Origin: Ricinus communis
Taxonomy: Eukaryota > Streptophyta > Magnoliopsida > Malpighiales > Euphorbiaceae
Direction: 5' to 3'
DNA length: 64,000 bases
NCBI RefSeq assembly: GCF_019578655.1
Contig: NC_063258.1
Span: 11,288,802-11,352,801, forward strand
Positions 12,199 through 23,727 of this stretch are shown here, piece by piece (position 1 is the stretch's first letter; every line of letters starts with the position of its first letter). A model generated the notes under the pieces. The model saw nothing but the letters and a program-made list of their open reading frames with translations. It made no database searches and was not told the DNA's origin. The position numbers and the translations under genes were made by a program.

Positions 12199-13050
12199 CT
12201 AGCCGCATAGTTCTTGGCTTGGGCACAAGTTTTCTTGTAATGCGCCTAATTGTGATGAATTAATGTTGGCCCACTCCTGAACATAAGTGATCAATGCTCC
12301 TTGAAGCTTCTTAGCTCTACTCCTTGTAATTTGACCTAAAGGTAAGCCCAATGGATCTTTAATAGCTCCTTGATTATTCATGTCCTCTCCATCAAGCTCC
12401 TCTGTTATATGATTCCCTCCTTCTTTTGAAAGATTTGTCCTCGAATCAAGCTCATTCCCTACATAAAAAGGACGCAAATTAGAAACATTAAAAGTGCCAC
12501 TTACATTCTACTCACCTCGCAAATCAATCTTGTAAGCATTGTCATTTATCCTTCCGATGACTTGAAAAGGACCATCTCCCTGAAGGTTCAACTTTTTATT
12601 TCTATTGATTAGGAAACCTCTCCTTATGAAAATGCACCCAAACCCAATTTCCTAGTTAAAAACCATGGGTTTCCTTCTCTTATTCAATTTCTCTCTCACT
12701 TTAGCATTTTGCTTCTCAATTCTTTTTTTTTAACTCCCTTGTGCAACTTATGAACAAAATCTGCTTTGGTTGTACCTTCAACACTAACAAGCTTGTTAAG
12801 AGGTAAAGGACTCAAATTAAAAGGAGTCAGTGGATTAAAACCATATATAATTTCAAAGGTGAAGTGTGTGTAGTGCTATGAACAACCCTATTATTTGCAA
12901 ACTCAACAAATGTAATAAATCTTCCTATGATTTCAAATTCCTAGAAATTAAAGCATGAAGAAGCTAAATTAAAAGTCCTATTAATAACTGCAGTCTGACC
13001 ATCGATCTGTGGATGACAAGTAGTAGAAAATAGCAATTTAGTCCCTAATT
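12199..13050 (-). pseudogene. Ty3/gypsy integrase C-terminus and pol tail, decayed
   Basis: Read on the minus strand from 13050, the frames give the integrase phrase HPQTDGQT-like (near 13000), then EFAxNRVVHSTTHF and the GFNPLTP step, then WVWVHFHKERFP, and finally a tail with LDSRTN...EGGN and ITRSRAKKLQGAL (12199-12477). Several stops and frameshifts break it. The first part belongs to the integrase core (the family uses a D-D-E strand-transfer site; only the region near the E can be seen here). The second part is the linker before the polypurine tract and 3' LTR. The gag, protease and RT parts are absent. Confidence 0.8.
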
Positions 13051-13057
13051 TAGCTCA

Positions 13058-13773
13058 CAACACACGCCAAATTACTTCATTATATGTATTTCAAACATCA
13101 AAGTGCTCAAAATTTTGGCTTGTATTATGCTTGGATTAATCGAAAACAAGATAATTTCTCTCTTACGCGCTTGGATTTACGTCTCTCCTACTTGATCATG
13201 AAGTTAAGCCACAATGGCATCGGTCAAGCTTGTTAATTCTGTTCCCTTGTTTCCTTATGCCCAACCTTACATCATCAAGAGTCCTCGTGCCTAGAGGAAC
13301 AAGGAAGGATGAAGAACCTAATGGTGCAAATCATGAGTCAAAATATTTAGGCGTTCCTAGATTCTCGGCATTCCCTCTTTCCTCTAAAATATTTATCTGC
13401 AATCATTTAGAGAATAATAGCAATACACAGTCAACTAATTTTCTTTTTTCGCATTCGTTGAAGCATTTGATTGGTGCCTATGATTGCTGCTTCCATGCAC
13501 TTTACTCAACACTCGTGTTTAAGCTTCCCATATAAACCAAGCCAACATACTAGATAGAGGGTAGAAAGAAAGATACAAAAAAAAACAAACAAAATGAGAA
13601 TATAGGTAGGATTTCAAATCCGATAAGAAAAGAAATTAGAAGCTCTTTATTCTCTTCTATACGGTTAAGCGTAAGGATAAAATAGAATTGATTTAAACAC
13701 AAGCATAGATAAAGAACACAAGAGAAAGAAAGGACGTGAGGGATAAGTCTATGCTCGCTTAGTGCGAGTATTG
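13058..13773 (-). repeat. R1 repeat segment
   Basis: Inverted R1 from the 'cccaaattacttcattatatg' landmark to 'gtgcgagtattg'. It is interrupted at 13774-13778 (atagg) by the next insertion. Confidence 0.85.
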
Positions 13774-13778
13774 ATAGG

Positions 13779-14650
13779 TGATATGAATGTGGCTATCTTG
13801 TGCCAAACCCGTATTCAATGTTGATGTCTTCGCCAAGGATCATTCATCTAATCAAGCAAAGAAACTTTAACTCCCAATAAGACCTTTAAGTAACTTGTAC
13901 CTAAGAACTTTAATTATAAAGAATTAAAGGTTGTTTAACATAAACAAAAGTTTAAATGAAACTATGTTTGTAAAATACCAAGCCTTCACTTGATAAATTT
14001 TTCACCAAGTTCATAAAAATAAAAGAAGAGAATTAACTCTAAAACAATTAATATCCAACAACTCCCTTTAGATAGAAATTTGTACTAGCTTATATAGGCC
14101 TTAAAGAAACCTAATTCTATAATGATAAGGAAGCAAATAACAATAAAACTAGGAGTAGAACTCCTAAACTAAAAGGATGACTTAAAAAAAAATTCCTAAC
14201 AATTAAAAGGCTTCTTTAAATGAATAAATACTTCTAACATTTGTCCAACCCTAGTCCATATAATATACATGACAATTGGGCTCAAGTAACATGTGATATG
14301 CAGCCCATTCTTGAGTATTGGACTCTAAATAGCTTGACTTGATTATCTTGGGCTTATCTTGTCCTGATCATGCATCCATATGTTGGCTTAAGTTGATAAG
14401 AGTATCTTGAGGCCCATTGTCTTGATTAAGACCAATCTCACTTAGACTTTAAATCGGACTAGGATTCCTAGTCGAAATAGGATTCCTTTTATAGCTTGAA
14501 CTCCTAATATCATCAGAACTCTTTGCTGGATTAGGATTCCTAATGGAATTAGGACTCCTTGTTGAAGTAGGATTCCTTGAGTAAGTAGGATTTGTGTCAT
14601 TAGGTTTTCTTGTTGGAGTAGAGTTCCTTGTGCTATATGGGTTCTCATCA
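13779..14650 (-). mobile_element. Family G solo LTR carrying a minisatellite
   Basis: The element begins TGATATGAATG and ends GTTCTCATCA. Flanks are atagg (13774-13778) and ataag (14651-14655), a 5-bp duplication with one mismatch; the R1 consensus at this point reads 'gttgataagtc'. Read on the minus strand, the element opens with TGATGAGAACCC, then a tract of imperfect 15/30-bp repeats (about 14450-14640), then a spacer, then a TATA-like 'ctatataag' (complement near 14090-14100), then an R/U5-like part. That order equals the copy at 18797-19518. Length is 872 bp with no internal region. Confidence 0.8.
14450..14640 (-). repeat. 15/30-bp minisatellite in family G U3
   Basis: Imperfect units such as 'aggaatcctaat' and 'aggagtcctgat' alternate. 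On the minus strand the open frame reads repeated RNP and RSP steps (SRNPTSTRSPN-like). The period is 15 bp with a stronger 30-bp higher order. Related tracts lie at 18838-19005, 37398-37594, 37780-37965 and 47440-47560. Confidence 0.8.
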
Positions 14651-14655
14651 ATAAG

Positions 14656-14886
14656 TCTACAAATTTCTTGAAAGAACATATAACTTGATTTCTTGCAAGG
14701 TAGAAAACTAAAATAATATGCTCATTAGCCTCAAGTATTCATTTGTGTGCGGTTTTTATAGTGCGAAAGCCTTCATTCCATAAAAAGAAGAGACTAAAAG
14801 CTAAATATGAATAAATAAATAAAGATTAATTAACTATAGTCAAATCAAGAACCAGAGAGGAGTTGACTGGGCAACAACTCTCGCAG
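14656..14886 (-). repeat. R1 repeat fragment
   Basis: Short inverted R1 piece between two LTR insertions, from 'tctacaaatttcttgaaaga' to 'aactctcgcag'. The complement of the TATA-like box lies near 14755. Confidence 0.85.
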
Positions 14887-17248
14887 TGTCACAATCGAAT
14901 TTATTTATTTATTTTTATTAATAATTAATATTCATTAGCATGGCATTAAACATGTCATTTGCATCATAATTATGTATGATCTATTTTATTATATTATGTG
15001 GTAGATAAATAAAATATTTAGTTATATATTTGATTTAATTAAAAAGTAATGATTTTGGACTAAATTGGAAACTTAGAAAGAAAGAGGATTAAATTGTAAA
15101 ATTTCCTATGTTTACACCAATTTACCACCTCTTCATTTCTTCACTTCTACATATATTTCCTATTGCCTCTTCTTCTTTGTTTCTCTCATTCTTCTCCTTT
15201 TCTTCTTCAAACCTTGATTTCCTAATCAAACTCTACAAACTTTTAGTAAGTGAGAATCTATTTCTTCTTATAAGTTTGAAAGATTTGGGCTTTCATAATC
15301 AAGGGAAACAAAGGTGAGTAATTTTAATTTTCTTGTTTTGATGTAAATTAGGATTAATGATATGAAATTATTGATGATTATGTGTTTTGGAATTGTTTTA
15401 ATCAAGAGTGAACATGCTATTACTTGTGATCTTGAAGCTGAAATTTCTGGGCAGAATTTTTCAACTCTGATTTGGTGACCTTAGAGGCTTAATCTCGAAA
15501 ATTTCCAAACATGAAAGTTGTAGGTGTATGTTTCAGGAATATTTCTATAAAATGGTTTTGCAGAACGTTGAGTGAGTATGAACTTATAAGGTGACGATTT
15601 GCTGCTGCTCTGTTTGTGGTTCAGCAGGTGATATGGTTTTTGTACTGACATTTTGAGGCATTTAGAGGCTGAACCAAACAAAGAGTTAACATGAAAATTG
15701 TTCATTTATATATCTAGTATATTCTTGTGAAATTTCATAACTTTTGGTTAAGTATAATGTGAGATATGTTGAACTTAATATGGCCTGCTCGAAACTGTTT
15801 TAAGCAAAAATCGGACTTAGAATTCAAAAGTTTGTTACTAATTTTGTGTTTCACAACTTGAGCTAGAGAAGTCCAAATTGAGTAAAATTAGTGTCTATAG
15901 AAACTTTAGGATGTTAGCTTTAAATCTGTAGAGTTTCATCAGAAATTTTATTCATTTTGCTGGTCATTTAATATGAAATTTTTACTGTTTTGTTTAAATG
16001 AAAATTGGAGCAGTTGTATTGAAAATGCCATAACTATATTTATACCAATGATTTTAAAGTGATTCTTTCTGCTATGGTTTCTATAAAAATGGAAGTGTAA
16101 TTCTGGAAAAGATGAGATTTTTATTAATTGTACATAAGTTTTGGTGAACTTTCTAAGTCAGTACCTACAAGCTGCCTTCATCAACAAATATGTTGATTTA
16201 TTGTCATTCATCTCATGCATCATATTAACATCAAGAATATATGTTATTTTGTTGAAATGTGATGTTTTATGGATAATAAAGATATGTATATTTATGCCTT
16301 ATGATTGAATTGTATTTGTATTGAACATGTGAATAGGTTCGTCCAAAGGCAAGGAAGTGGTAAGATAAAAAGAATAGGATTACTTTGTTATCCTATAAAT
16401 TTTGGTAAGTATTTAATAGACTAAACTTTATGTATACTGAGTAGGAACTGCTGTTTGGTTACTTGATAATCTCTTGGTTGACTGAGTTGATATTGGTTAT
16501 ATTTTTGGCGTGTTGTAAAGTGAATTGATTGTGATGTGTTGTGAAGTGAATTGATTGTGATTAAGGATTGATGACTCTTAAATTGATATTGTGTGATCGG
16601 AAAAGCTGAGCTGGGCAGATAGCTACCCGAGTATGTGAGATGGCAAGACTGAGCCGGGCAGATAATCTTGTCAAATGGTCACTGAAATTTGAAAATGTGA
16701 GAAAATGTGAGGATGAGTCATCTGATCCTAATTTGATAGAAATAATGTGGAATTGATTATTTGACTTGGTTGAGTTTGAGATTATTTGCATTATGTGAGA
16801 TGAAATTATTTGTTTATGTGAAAAATTGAAATGGTTGATTTTGTGATTATCAGTTAAGTGTTGGTATAATTTTCTGTATTTGATAGAGACTTGATAATTC
16901 TAGCCTAATATACTATAGTTTAGTAAATTAAATGCTTATTAAGTCGCTAGCTCATTCGTTAGCAAATTCTTTTCCAGGTTAGTGCAGTTGTAAATAGCCT
17001 TAGCTGTGCATTGCTCTCTTTGCATCAGTCAACATTATCAGGTGGGCTAGAGGAGTTATCTCAAGCATTGGGGCATTTTGGGTACTTGTGTGAATTAAAC
17101 TAATATATAAATATTCCTTATGTATATTAAGTATGTTATGCCACTTAAATTGTATGAATGTATATTGTAACTAAGTAATAAATTATGTTTATAAAGTTAA
17201 TTATATATATATTGCTATACAATTGGATGTTTGAGTTTGGGTGCTACA
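14887..17248 (+). mobile_element. Family B (Tekay/Del-type) solo LTR
   Basis: It begins TGTCACAATCG and ends GGGTGCTACA, 2362 bp. Flanks are cgcag (14882-14886) and cgcaa (17249-17253), a 5-bp duplication with one change, and the R1 unit continues across it. The family assignment rests on the same LTR adjoining chromovirus pol at 30741-32540 and 28837-30582. A T/C-rich stretch at 15110-15230 precedes a long segment shared with those copies. A 69-codon hydrophobic frame in it (15108-15317) is not a gene. Confidence 0.92.
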
Positions 17249-17253
17249 CGCAA

Positions 17254-18140
17254 TCCCAATTTTTATGAGCCAACTTAACAAAAATAAGGGTAAATTCGGG
17301 TGGCCCTACCTAAAAACACTCTGACCCAAATTACTCCATTATATGCATTTCAAATATCAAAGAGCTCGAATTTCGACTTGTATTATGCTTGGATTAATCG
17401 AGAACAACCTGATTTCTCCTTTACGCGTGTGGATTTACATCTCTCTTACTTAATCATCAAGCTAAGCCCTAATGCCACAGGTCAAGCTTGTTAATTGCAT
17501 TCCCATGATTCCTTACGCCCAACCTTGTGTCATCAGGAGTCCTTATGCCTAGAGGAATAATGAAGGATAGAGATCTTAATGGTGCAAATCCCGAGTCAGA
17601 ATATTTAGGCGTCCCTCAATTCTCGGCGTTCCTTCTTTCCTCTAAAATATTTCTTGCGACCATTCGGACAATGATATCAATACACGATCAACTAATTTTC
17701 TTTCTTCGCATATATTGAAACATTGGATTGGTGCCTATAACTGTCGCTTCCATGCACTTTTACACAACGACACTCGTGTTTATGCTCCCATATAAAATCA
17801 AACCAATATACTAGATAGAGATTAGAAAAATTGACACAAAAGAAACAAACAAAATGAGAATATAGGTAGGACTTCAGATCCAATAAGGAAAAAAATCACA
17901 GGTTCCTTATTCTCTTCCATACAGCTAAGTCTAAGGATCAAATCGAATTAATTTAAATACAAGCATAGACAAAGAACACAAGAGAAAGGAAGGACGTGAG
18001 GGATAAGTCTATGCTTGGTAGCGCGAGTGTTGATAAGTCCACAAATTTCTTGAAAGATCACATAACTTGATTTCCTGCAAGGTAGAAAACATAAATAATA
18101 TGCTCATTAGCCTCAACTATTCGGTTGCATACGGTTTTTA
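17254..18140 (-). repeat. R1 repeat segment
   Basis: Inverted R1 picking up exactly where the solo LTR interrupted it ('tcccaatttttatgagcc'), running to the 'ggttgcatacggttttta' landmark near the TATA-like box. Confidence 0.88.
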
Positions 18141-18643
18141 AGAAGAATAGAACTCTTACTTAACTAATATGACCTAATATGAGTTTCCTTACAAGCTTTG
18201 AAGATTCTAAAATCTAACCAAATAGGATACTAAGAGCTAAACAAAGCCTTCATAAACTTGGACTTTATAGTTACGGCTGCCGTTCACCGAGGCTTCAGTC
18301 GCCGGCATTGATTCAAGGTCCTCGCCTAGCCTTTATCGGTCTTGTTCTAAAGGTAAGAATATTAAATAAAACCCATTTTGCCTCTATAAACTTGGACTTT
18401 AAGAACATCAAACAAAGCTCATTCTTTATGAATTTCATTTGCGCCGAATTCTATTGGACTTCCATTGTTAGCCCACTCTTGCATGTAGCCATTTAAGGAC
18501 TCTTGAAGCTTCTTCGCCCTTAACCTTGTAATTGGATCTTATGGCATACTTAATAGATCCATCCTTGATTCTTTCTTGTTGCCCTCATCATCAAGTCCAT
18601 CCAAACTAACATCTTTAGGCCTTGGCCGATCCATATCAGATTG
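18141..18643 (-). pseudogene. Gypsy pol tail and 3' flank, minus strand, with foreign insert
   Basis: On the minus strand, frames near 18470-18640 give pieces of the pol tail seen at 12199-12477 (an RAKK-like stretch followed by SL-NGYMQEW-like residues), so this is the C-terminus of a gypsy polyprotein plus its downstream noncoding part. It is interrupted between two copies of ataaacttggacttta (18252-18267 and 18386-18401) by about 118 bp that includes an rRNA-like scrap. Both ends are truncated against R1. Confidence 0.6.
18265..18305 (-). pseudogene. Organellar 23S rRNA fragment (nuclear plastid/mitochondrial DNA scrap)
   Basis: The complement contains ACGGCAGCCGTAACTATAA, close to the near-universal large-subunit rRNA stretch around E. 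coli positions 1900-1925 (helices 69-71). The adjoining bases (GCCGGCGACTGAAGCC, then TCGGTGAACGGC) resemble the plastid version with several transitions. Only about 41 bp are convincing. It is a nonfunctional insert. The plastid is the likelier source, from memory of the plastid sequence, but a mitochondrial source is not excluded. Confidence 0.65.
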
Positions 18644-18796
18644 TCAATTGCTCTCCTAGGATTCCTTAATGAAAATAAGGAGAAATTTGTGTGGGCATAC
18701 CTCATACCACTACGGCCCAATATACTTCATTATATGCCTCCCAAACATCAAAACACGCTCATTCATGCTTGGATTAATTGAAAGCAACATGATTTA
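18644..18796 (-). repeat. R1 repeat fragment
   Basis: Short inverted R1 piece ('aataaggagaaatttgtgtg', 'ttcattatatgcctcccaaa') ending where a G-type LTR fragment begins. Confidence 0.75.
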
Positions 18797-19518
18797 TCCA
18801 TTATCGGAACCAAACTGGCACAACGAATCTTATTCCAACAAGGACCCTTGATGATGCAAATCCTACTAGCTCAAGGAATCCTAATCCAATAAGGAGTCCT
18901 GAATCAACTAGAAATCCTAATCCCAGAAGGAGTCTTGATGATATTAGGAGCTCAAGCAATGAAAGGAATCTTAATTCCACTAGGAGTCCTAATTCGATTC
19001 AAATTTTAAGTTAATGAGGTTATCTAAGACATTTAGGCTAAGGACACATAATTGGATTTAAGTTCAAGATTCATTAATCTAATTTAGTTTATTGGGCTTG
19101 AATGAATCTAATTAGGCTTAAAAAGATCAAAGAACCTGAATTGGAGCATATGAAGACTTTAGGCCAAACTTGGCTTATGTTATGAGGCCCATCTACATGT
19201 CTTACATAAATTAGGATTTTATGGCTTATTTTGGGCGGCCACACATGTATTTTAACCTAATTGCGACTTTAATTTAGTTACCTCTTTTAGTTATGAAGGT
19301 TATCTTTATCCTAGATAGGATGTAAATCCTTTTTAGTTAAGATTTAGGGTTTTCTAAGGCCTATATATGGGTAGTACGAATTTTGATGTACAAAATTAAG
19401 TTGAATTGAATGATAATTGGTCATTAAACCTAAAAGCTATTTTGCTTTTGTCTTTTTGTTCTTGTGTAGAATGCATGCTTAAGAGATATTCAAGTAGATT
19501 GATCATCTTCTTATGGAG
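18797..19518 (+). mobile_element. Family G LTR fragment with minisatellite
   Basis: It starts near 'gaaccaaactggcacaacga' (the intact family start is TGATACGAACCAAACTAGC, seen in complement at 37576-37594). It carries the 15/30-bp repeat tract at about 18838-19005, a spacer with 'gggcggccacacatg', a TATA-like 'cctatatatggg' at about 19361-19372, and R-type sequence to 'gatcatcttcttatgga'. The U5 end is missing. R1 resumes at once on the right. Confidence 0.75.
18838..19005 (+). repeat. 15/30-bp minisatellite
   Basis: Alternating 'aggaatcctaat' and 'aggagtcctgat' units with an embedded 'gatgatattaggagctca' variant. The same order of variants recurs at 37398-37594 and 37780-37965, so these tracts share ancestry and did not expand independently. 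Confidence 0.8.
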
Positions 19519-20542
19519 TTATGTGTGTGGATTTACGTCTCGTCCTGCTTACTCATCAAGTTAAGCCCCAATACCACTAGTCAAGCTTGTTAATTGTGTT
19601 CCGATGATTCTTTACACTAATCCTTGTATCATCAACACTCATAGGACCCAGAGTAATAAGAAATGATGGACATCTTAATGGTGCAAATCCTGAATCAAAA
19701 TATTTGGGCGTGCCTCAATTCTTATTGTTCCTTCTTTCCTCCAAAAGATTCATCCATGATAGTAGGAGAATCATACTAATACTCGATCAACTAGTTGTCT
19801 TTCTTTGCATTTGTGCAAGCATTAAATTGGTGCTTATGATTGTCGCTTTCTCTTGCGCTTTCACTCAACACTCATGTTCATGGTTACCAAATAAAATAAA
19901 ACGATCATACTAAACAGAGATTAGAAAGAGACACACAAAAGAAATGAACAAAATGAGAACATAGGTAGGATTTTGGATCCAATATGGAAATAAATCACAA
20001 ATTCCTTGTTCTTTTTCATATGATTAAGCATAAGTATTAAATTGAATTTATTTAGGTACAAGGGCAAACAAAGAACATAAAAGAACAGAAGGGTGTGAGG
20101 GATAAGTCTATGTTTGCTAGCGCGAGTCTTGATAAGTCTACAAAGTTCTTTAAAGAACTCATAACTTGATTTTTGGCAAGGTAGAAAACTGAAATAATAG
20201 GTTCTCTAGCCTCAAGTATTTGGTTGCATGGTTTTATAGTGCGAAAGACCTCATTTGATAAGAAGAAGAAACTAGAAGCTAATAATGAAAAAAATAAATA
20301 AAGCAAGATGAATAAACTAAAGTTAAATCAAGAAGGAGAGAGGAGTTTACTGGGCATCAACTCTTGCAGTCTCAAATTTTATGAGCCGGCTTAATAAAAA
20401 TAAGGGTAAATTTGCGTGGGCCTACCGAAAAACACTCCAACCCAAATTACTTCATTACATGCATTTCAAACATCAAAGTGCTCGAATTTCATCTTGTATT
20501 ACAATTGCATTAATTGAAAACATTAAAGCACCCATGCATATG
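19519..20542 (-). repeat. R1 repeat segment, about one monomer
   Basis: It runs from 'gtgtggatttacgtctcgtc' through the complement of the TATA-like box (about 20235) to 'acatcaaagtgctcgaattt'. The order matches the 7705-9878 array. Confidence 0.85.
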
Positions 20543-21117
20543 ACTTAAACACGGCTGTTGAGAAAAGGCTCATGGAAGCGGCAATTATAGGCACTAATCC
20601 AATACTTGGACAAATGCGAAGAAAGAGAATTAGTTGATCGAGTATTGATATCATTCTTCGAATAATCTCAAACCAATATTATGGAGGAAATAGGGGACGA
20701 TGAGAATTGAGGCACACCTAAATATTCTGATTCAGGATTTGCACTATTGAGATCTCCATCATTCCTTATTCCTTTAGGCATGAAGACACCTGATGACACA
20801 AGGATTGCCATAAGGAATCATAGGAATGCAATTGACAATCTTGACCGATGGCATTAGGTCTTAACTTGACGTTGGGACGTAATTTCCACACGTGTAAGGG
20901 AGAAATCATGTTGCTTTTGATTAATCCAAGCACGAATAAGTGTGTTTTGATGTTTGGGAGGTATATAATAAAGTATATTGGACCGAAGTGTTATTAGGTA
21001 TGCCCATGTGAATTTTTCCTTATTTTCATTAAGGAATCATAGGAAAGCAATTAACAATCTCGGGCGGTGGAATTGGGATGTGACTTGAAGATCAAGCAAC
21101 ACCAGATGCCCCAATGA
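20543..21117 (+). repeat. R1 repeat segment, orientation flipped
   Basis: Plus-oriented R1 from 'ggaagcggcaattatagg' through 'ttagttgatcgagtattg' and 'ggatttgcactattgagat' to 'tttttccttattttcatt', then a second short plus piece (21030-21110). Breakpoints at about 20543 and 21118 are inversions relative to both neighbours. Confidence 0.8.
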
Positions 21118-23722
21118 CTTCAGTCAAGCTTGTGAAAGCCCTCATTCCATAAGAAGAAGAAACTAAAAGCTAAATATGAAAAAAAAAATAAAGATGAATA
21201 AACTAAAGTTATATTAAGGACAAGCTTAACAAAAATATGGAAAAATCTGCATGGGTCTACCTAATAATATTCTGATCCAAACTACTTCATTATAAGTGTA
21301 ACAAACATCAAAAAGCTGGCATTCCCACTTCTATTCGCTTGGATTTATTGAAAATATCATGATTTCTCCTTTACGATAATGGATTCATGTCTCATCCTAT
21401 TTGATCATCGAGCTAATCCGCAATGCCACCAGTCAATCTTCTCAATTGCATTCTCATGATTCCTTATTCCAATCCTTGTGTCATTAGAAGTCCTCGTGCC
21501 TAGAGGAACAAGAAATGATGGAGATCTTAATGAATAAGAATATCTAGGTGTGTCTTGATTCTCGGCGTTCCTCTTTCCTCCAAAAGATTTGTTTATGATC
21601 ATTCAAAGAATGATATCAATACTCTATTAACTAATCTTCTTTCTTTCCATTTTGTTCAAACATTGGATCGGTCCCCATGATTGTCTCTTCCACACACTTT
21701 AACTCAACATTGATGTTTATGCTCGCCAAATAAAAGCAAACCATCATAGAAGACATAGATTAGAAAGAGAGGAACTAAATAAAAGAACAGTTCATGAAAG
21801 AACCCATAACTTAATTTTGTGCAAGCTAGAAAACTAAAATAGTATGCTCACTAGCCTCAAATATTCGGTTGCATGTGGTTTTAATAGTGCAAAACCCCTC
21901 ATTCCATTAGAAGAAGAAACTAAGAAGCTAAATATAATTAAATAAATAAATAAAGATGAATAAACTAAAATCAAATTAAGAACTGGAGAGGAGTTGACTA
22001 GTCAACTACTCTCGTAGTCCTAAATTTTATGAGCCAACTTAATGAAAATAATGGGAAATTCGCGTTACACTACCAAGTAACAGTCCGACCCAAATTACTT
22101 CATTATATGCATTCCAAACATCAAAATGTTCATATTCCCGCTTGTATTACGATTGGATTTATTGAGAACAACATGATTTCTCCCTCACACGCATGGATTT
22201 ACATCTCTTCCTGCTTAATCATCAAGCTAACCCTGATGGCATCGATCAAGCTTATTAATTCTGTTCCCATAATTCCTTATGCCAATCCTTGTGTCATCAG
22301 GAGGCCTCCTGCCTAGAGGAACAAGAAACGATGGAGATCCCAATAGTGCAAATCCTGAATCAGAATATTAGGGCGTGCCTCGATTCTCAGTGCTCCTTTT
22401 TCCTCCAAATGATTCGTCTACGATCATTCCAAGAATGATATCAATATTCGGTCAACTAATTTTCTTTCTTTGCATTTTTCCAAGCATTGGATCAGTGTTT
22501 ATAATTGTCGCTTCTATGTGCATTAACTCAACACTCTTGTTTATGCTCACTAAGTAAAATCAAACCATCATATAAAACACAGATTAGAAAGAGAAGAACA
22601 AAAGAAAAGAACAAATGAGATCATAGGTAGGACTTCAGATATATAAGAAAACAAATAGCCAGTTCTTTATTCTCTTCCATGGCTAGGTATAAAGATCAAA
22701 TCGAATTGACTTAGACATAAGGATAGACAAAAAACACAAAAGAAAGGAAGGACGTAGTGCGGCTCTTCACAAGTTCGTAAAGTTATTGAAAGAATCCATA
22801 ACTTAATTCTGTACAAGGTAGAAAACTAAAATAATATGCTCACTAACCTCAAATATTTGATTACGTGTGGTTTTAGAAGTGTGAAAGCCCTGATTCCATA
22901 AGAAGAAGAAACTAGAAGCTAAATATAATTAAATAAATAAAGAAAGATGAACAGACTAAACTTAAATCAAGAACTAGAGAGGAGTAAACGGATCAACAAC
23001 TCTCGTAGTCCCTGATTTTATGAGCCCGCTTAACAAAAATAATGGGAACTTCGCATGGGGTTAACAAGTAACACTTTGACCCAAATTACTTCACTATATG
23101 CGTTCTAAACATCAAAATGCTCGCATTCCTGCTTATATTATGCTTGGATTTTTTGAAAACAACATGCTTTCTCTCTTATACGTGTGGATTTATGTCTGGT
23201 CCTGCTTGGTCATCAAGCTAAGCCCTAATACCACCGGTCAAGCTTGTTAATTGCATTCCCATAATTTCTGATGCCAATCCTTATGTCAAGAGTCATTGTG
23301 CCTAGAAGAATAAGGAATGATGGAGATCCTAATGGTGCAAATCCTGAATAAGAATATTTCGATTCTCGCCCTCTTTCCTCCTTAAGATTCGTCTGTGATC
23401 ATTTGAAGAATTATATCAATACTCAATCAACTAATTTTCTTTTTATTTTTGCATTTTTCCCAAGCATTGGATCGGTGCCTATGATTGTTGATTCCATATG
23501 CTTTAACTCAATACTCTTGTTTATGCTTGCCAAATAAAACCAAACCAACACACAAGACATAGATTAGAAAAAGACGAACAAAAGAAAAGAACAAATGAGA
23601 AGATAGATAGGATTTCATATCCGATAAGGAAAAAAATTGCAAGTTCTTTATTCTCTTCCATGTCTAAGCGTAAGGATCAAATTGAATTGATTTAAACACA
23701 AGGGTAGACAAAGAGCATAAAA
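21118..23722 (-). repeat. R1 tandem array, several monomers
   Basis: Direct repeats in minus orientation. The 'tcctcgtgcctagag' landmark falls near 21482, 22295 and 23285 (steps of about 813 and 990 bp, the first shortened by deletion). The complement of the TATA-like box occurs near 21875 and 22865. The array ends at about 23722, where the family C LTR starts. Open frames here (for example 22029-22316) are repeat translations, not genes. Confidence 0.87.
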
Positions 23723-23727
23723 GCTTA

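Noticed and set aside
14450..14640. Regularly spaced short repeats considered as a CRISPR-like array
   Set aside because: Units are adjacent and imperfect with no unique spacers; it is a minisatellite in a eukaryotic retrotransposon.
15108..15317. 69-codon Ser/Phe/Leu-rich frame resembling a signal peptide
   Set aside because: It lies in the T/C-rich part of the family B LTR and is not kept in the other copies (31900-31990, 36370-36440 in complement).
18797..19518. Possible TSD attat/gttat around the G-type LTR fragment
   Set aside because: The LTR lacks its TG start and its U5 end, so the flanks cannot be true insertion borders; the match is likely chance.
22029..22557. Pair of open frames in inverted R1 considered as a small gene
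   Set aside because: They recur in altered frames in each R1 copy (for example 39822-40115 in complement) with stops and indels; no sign of selection on the protein.
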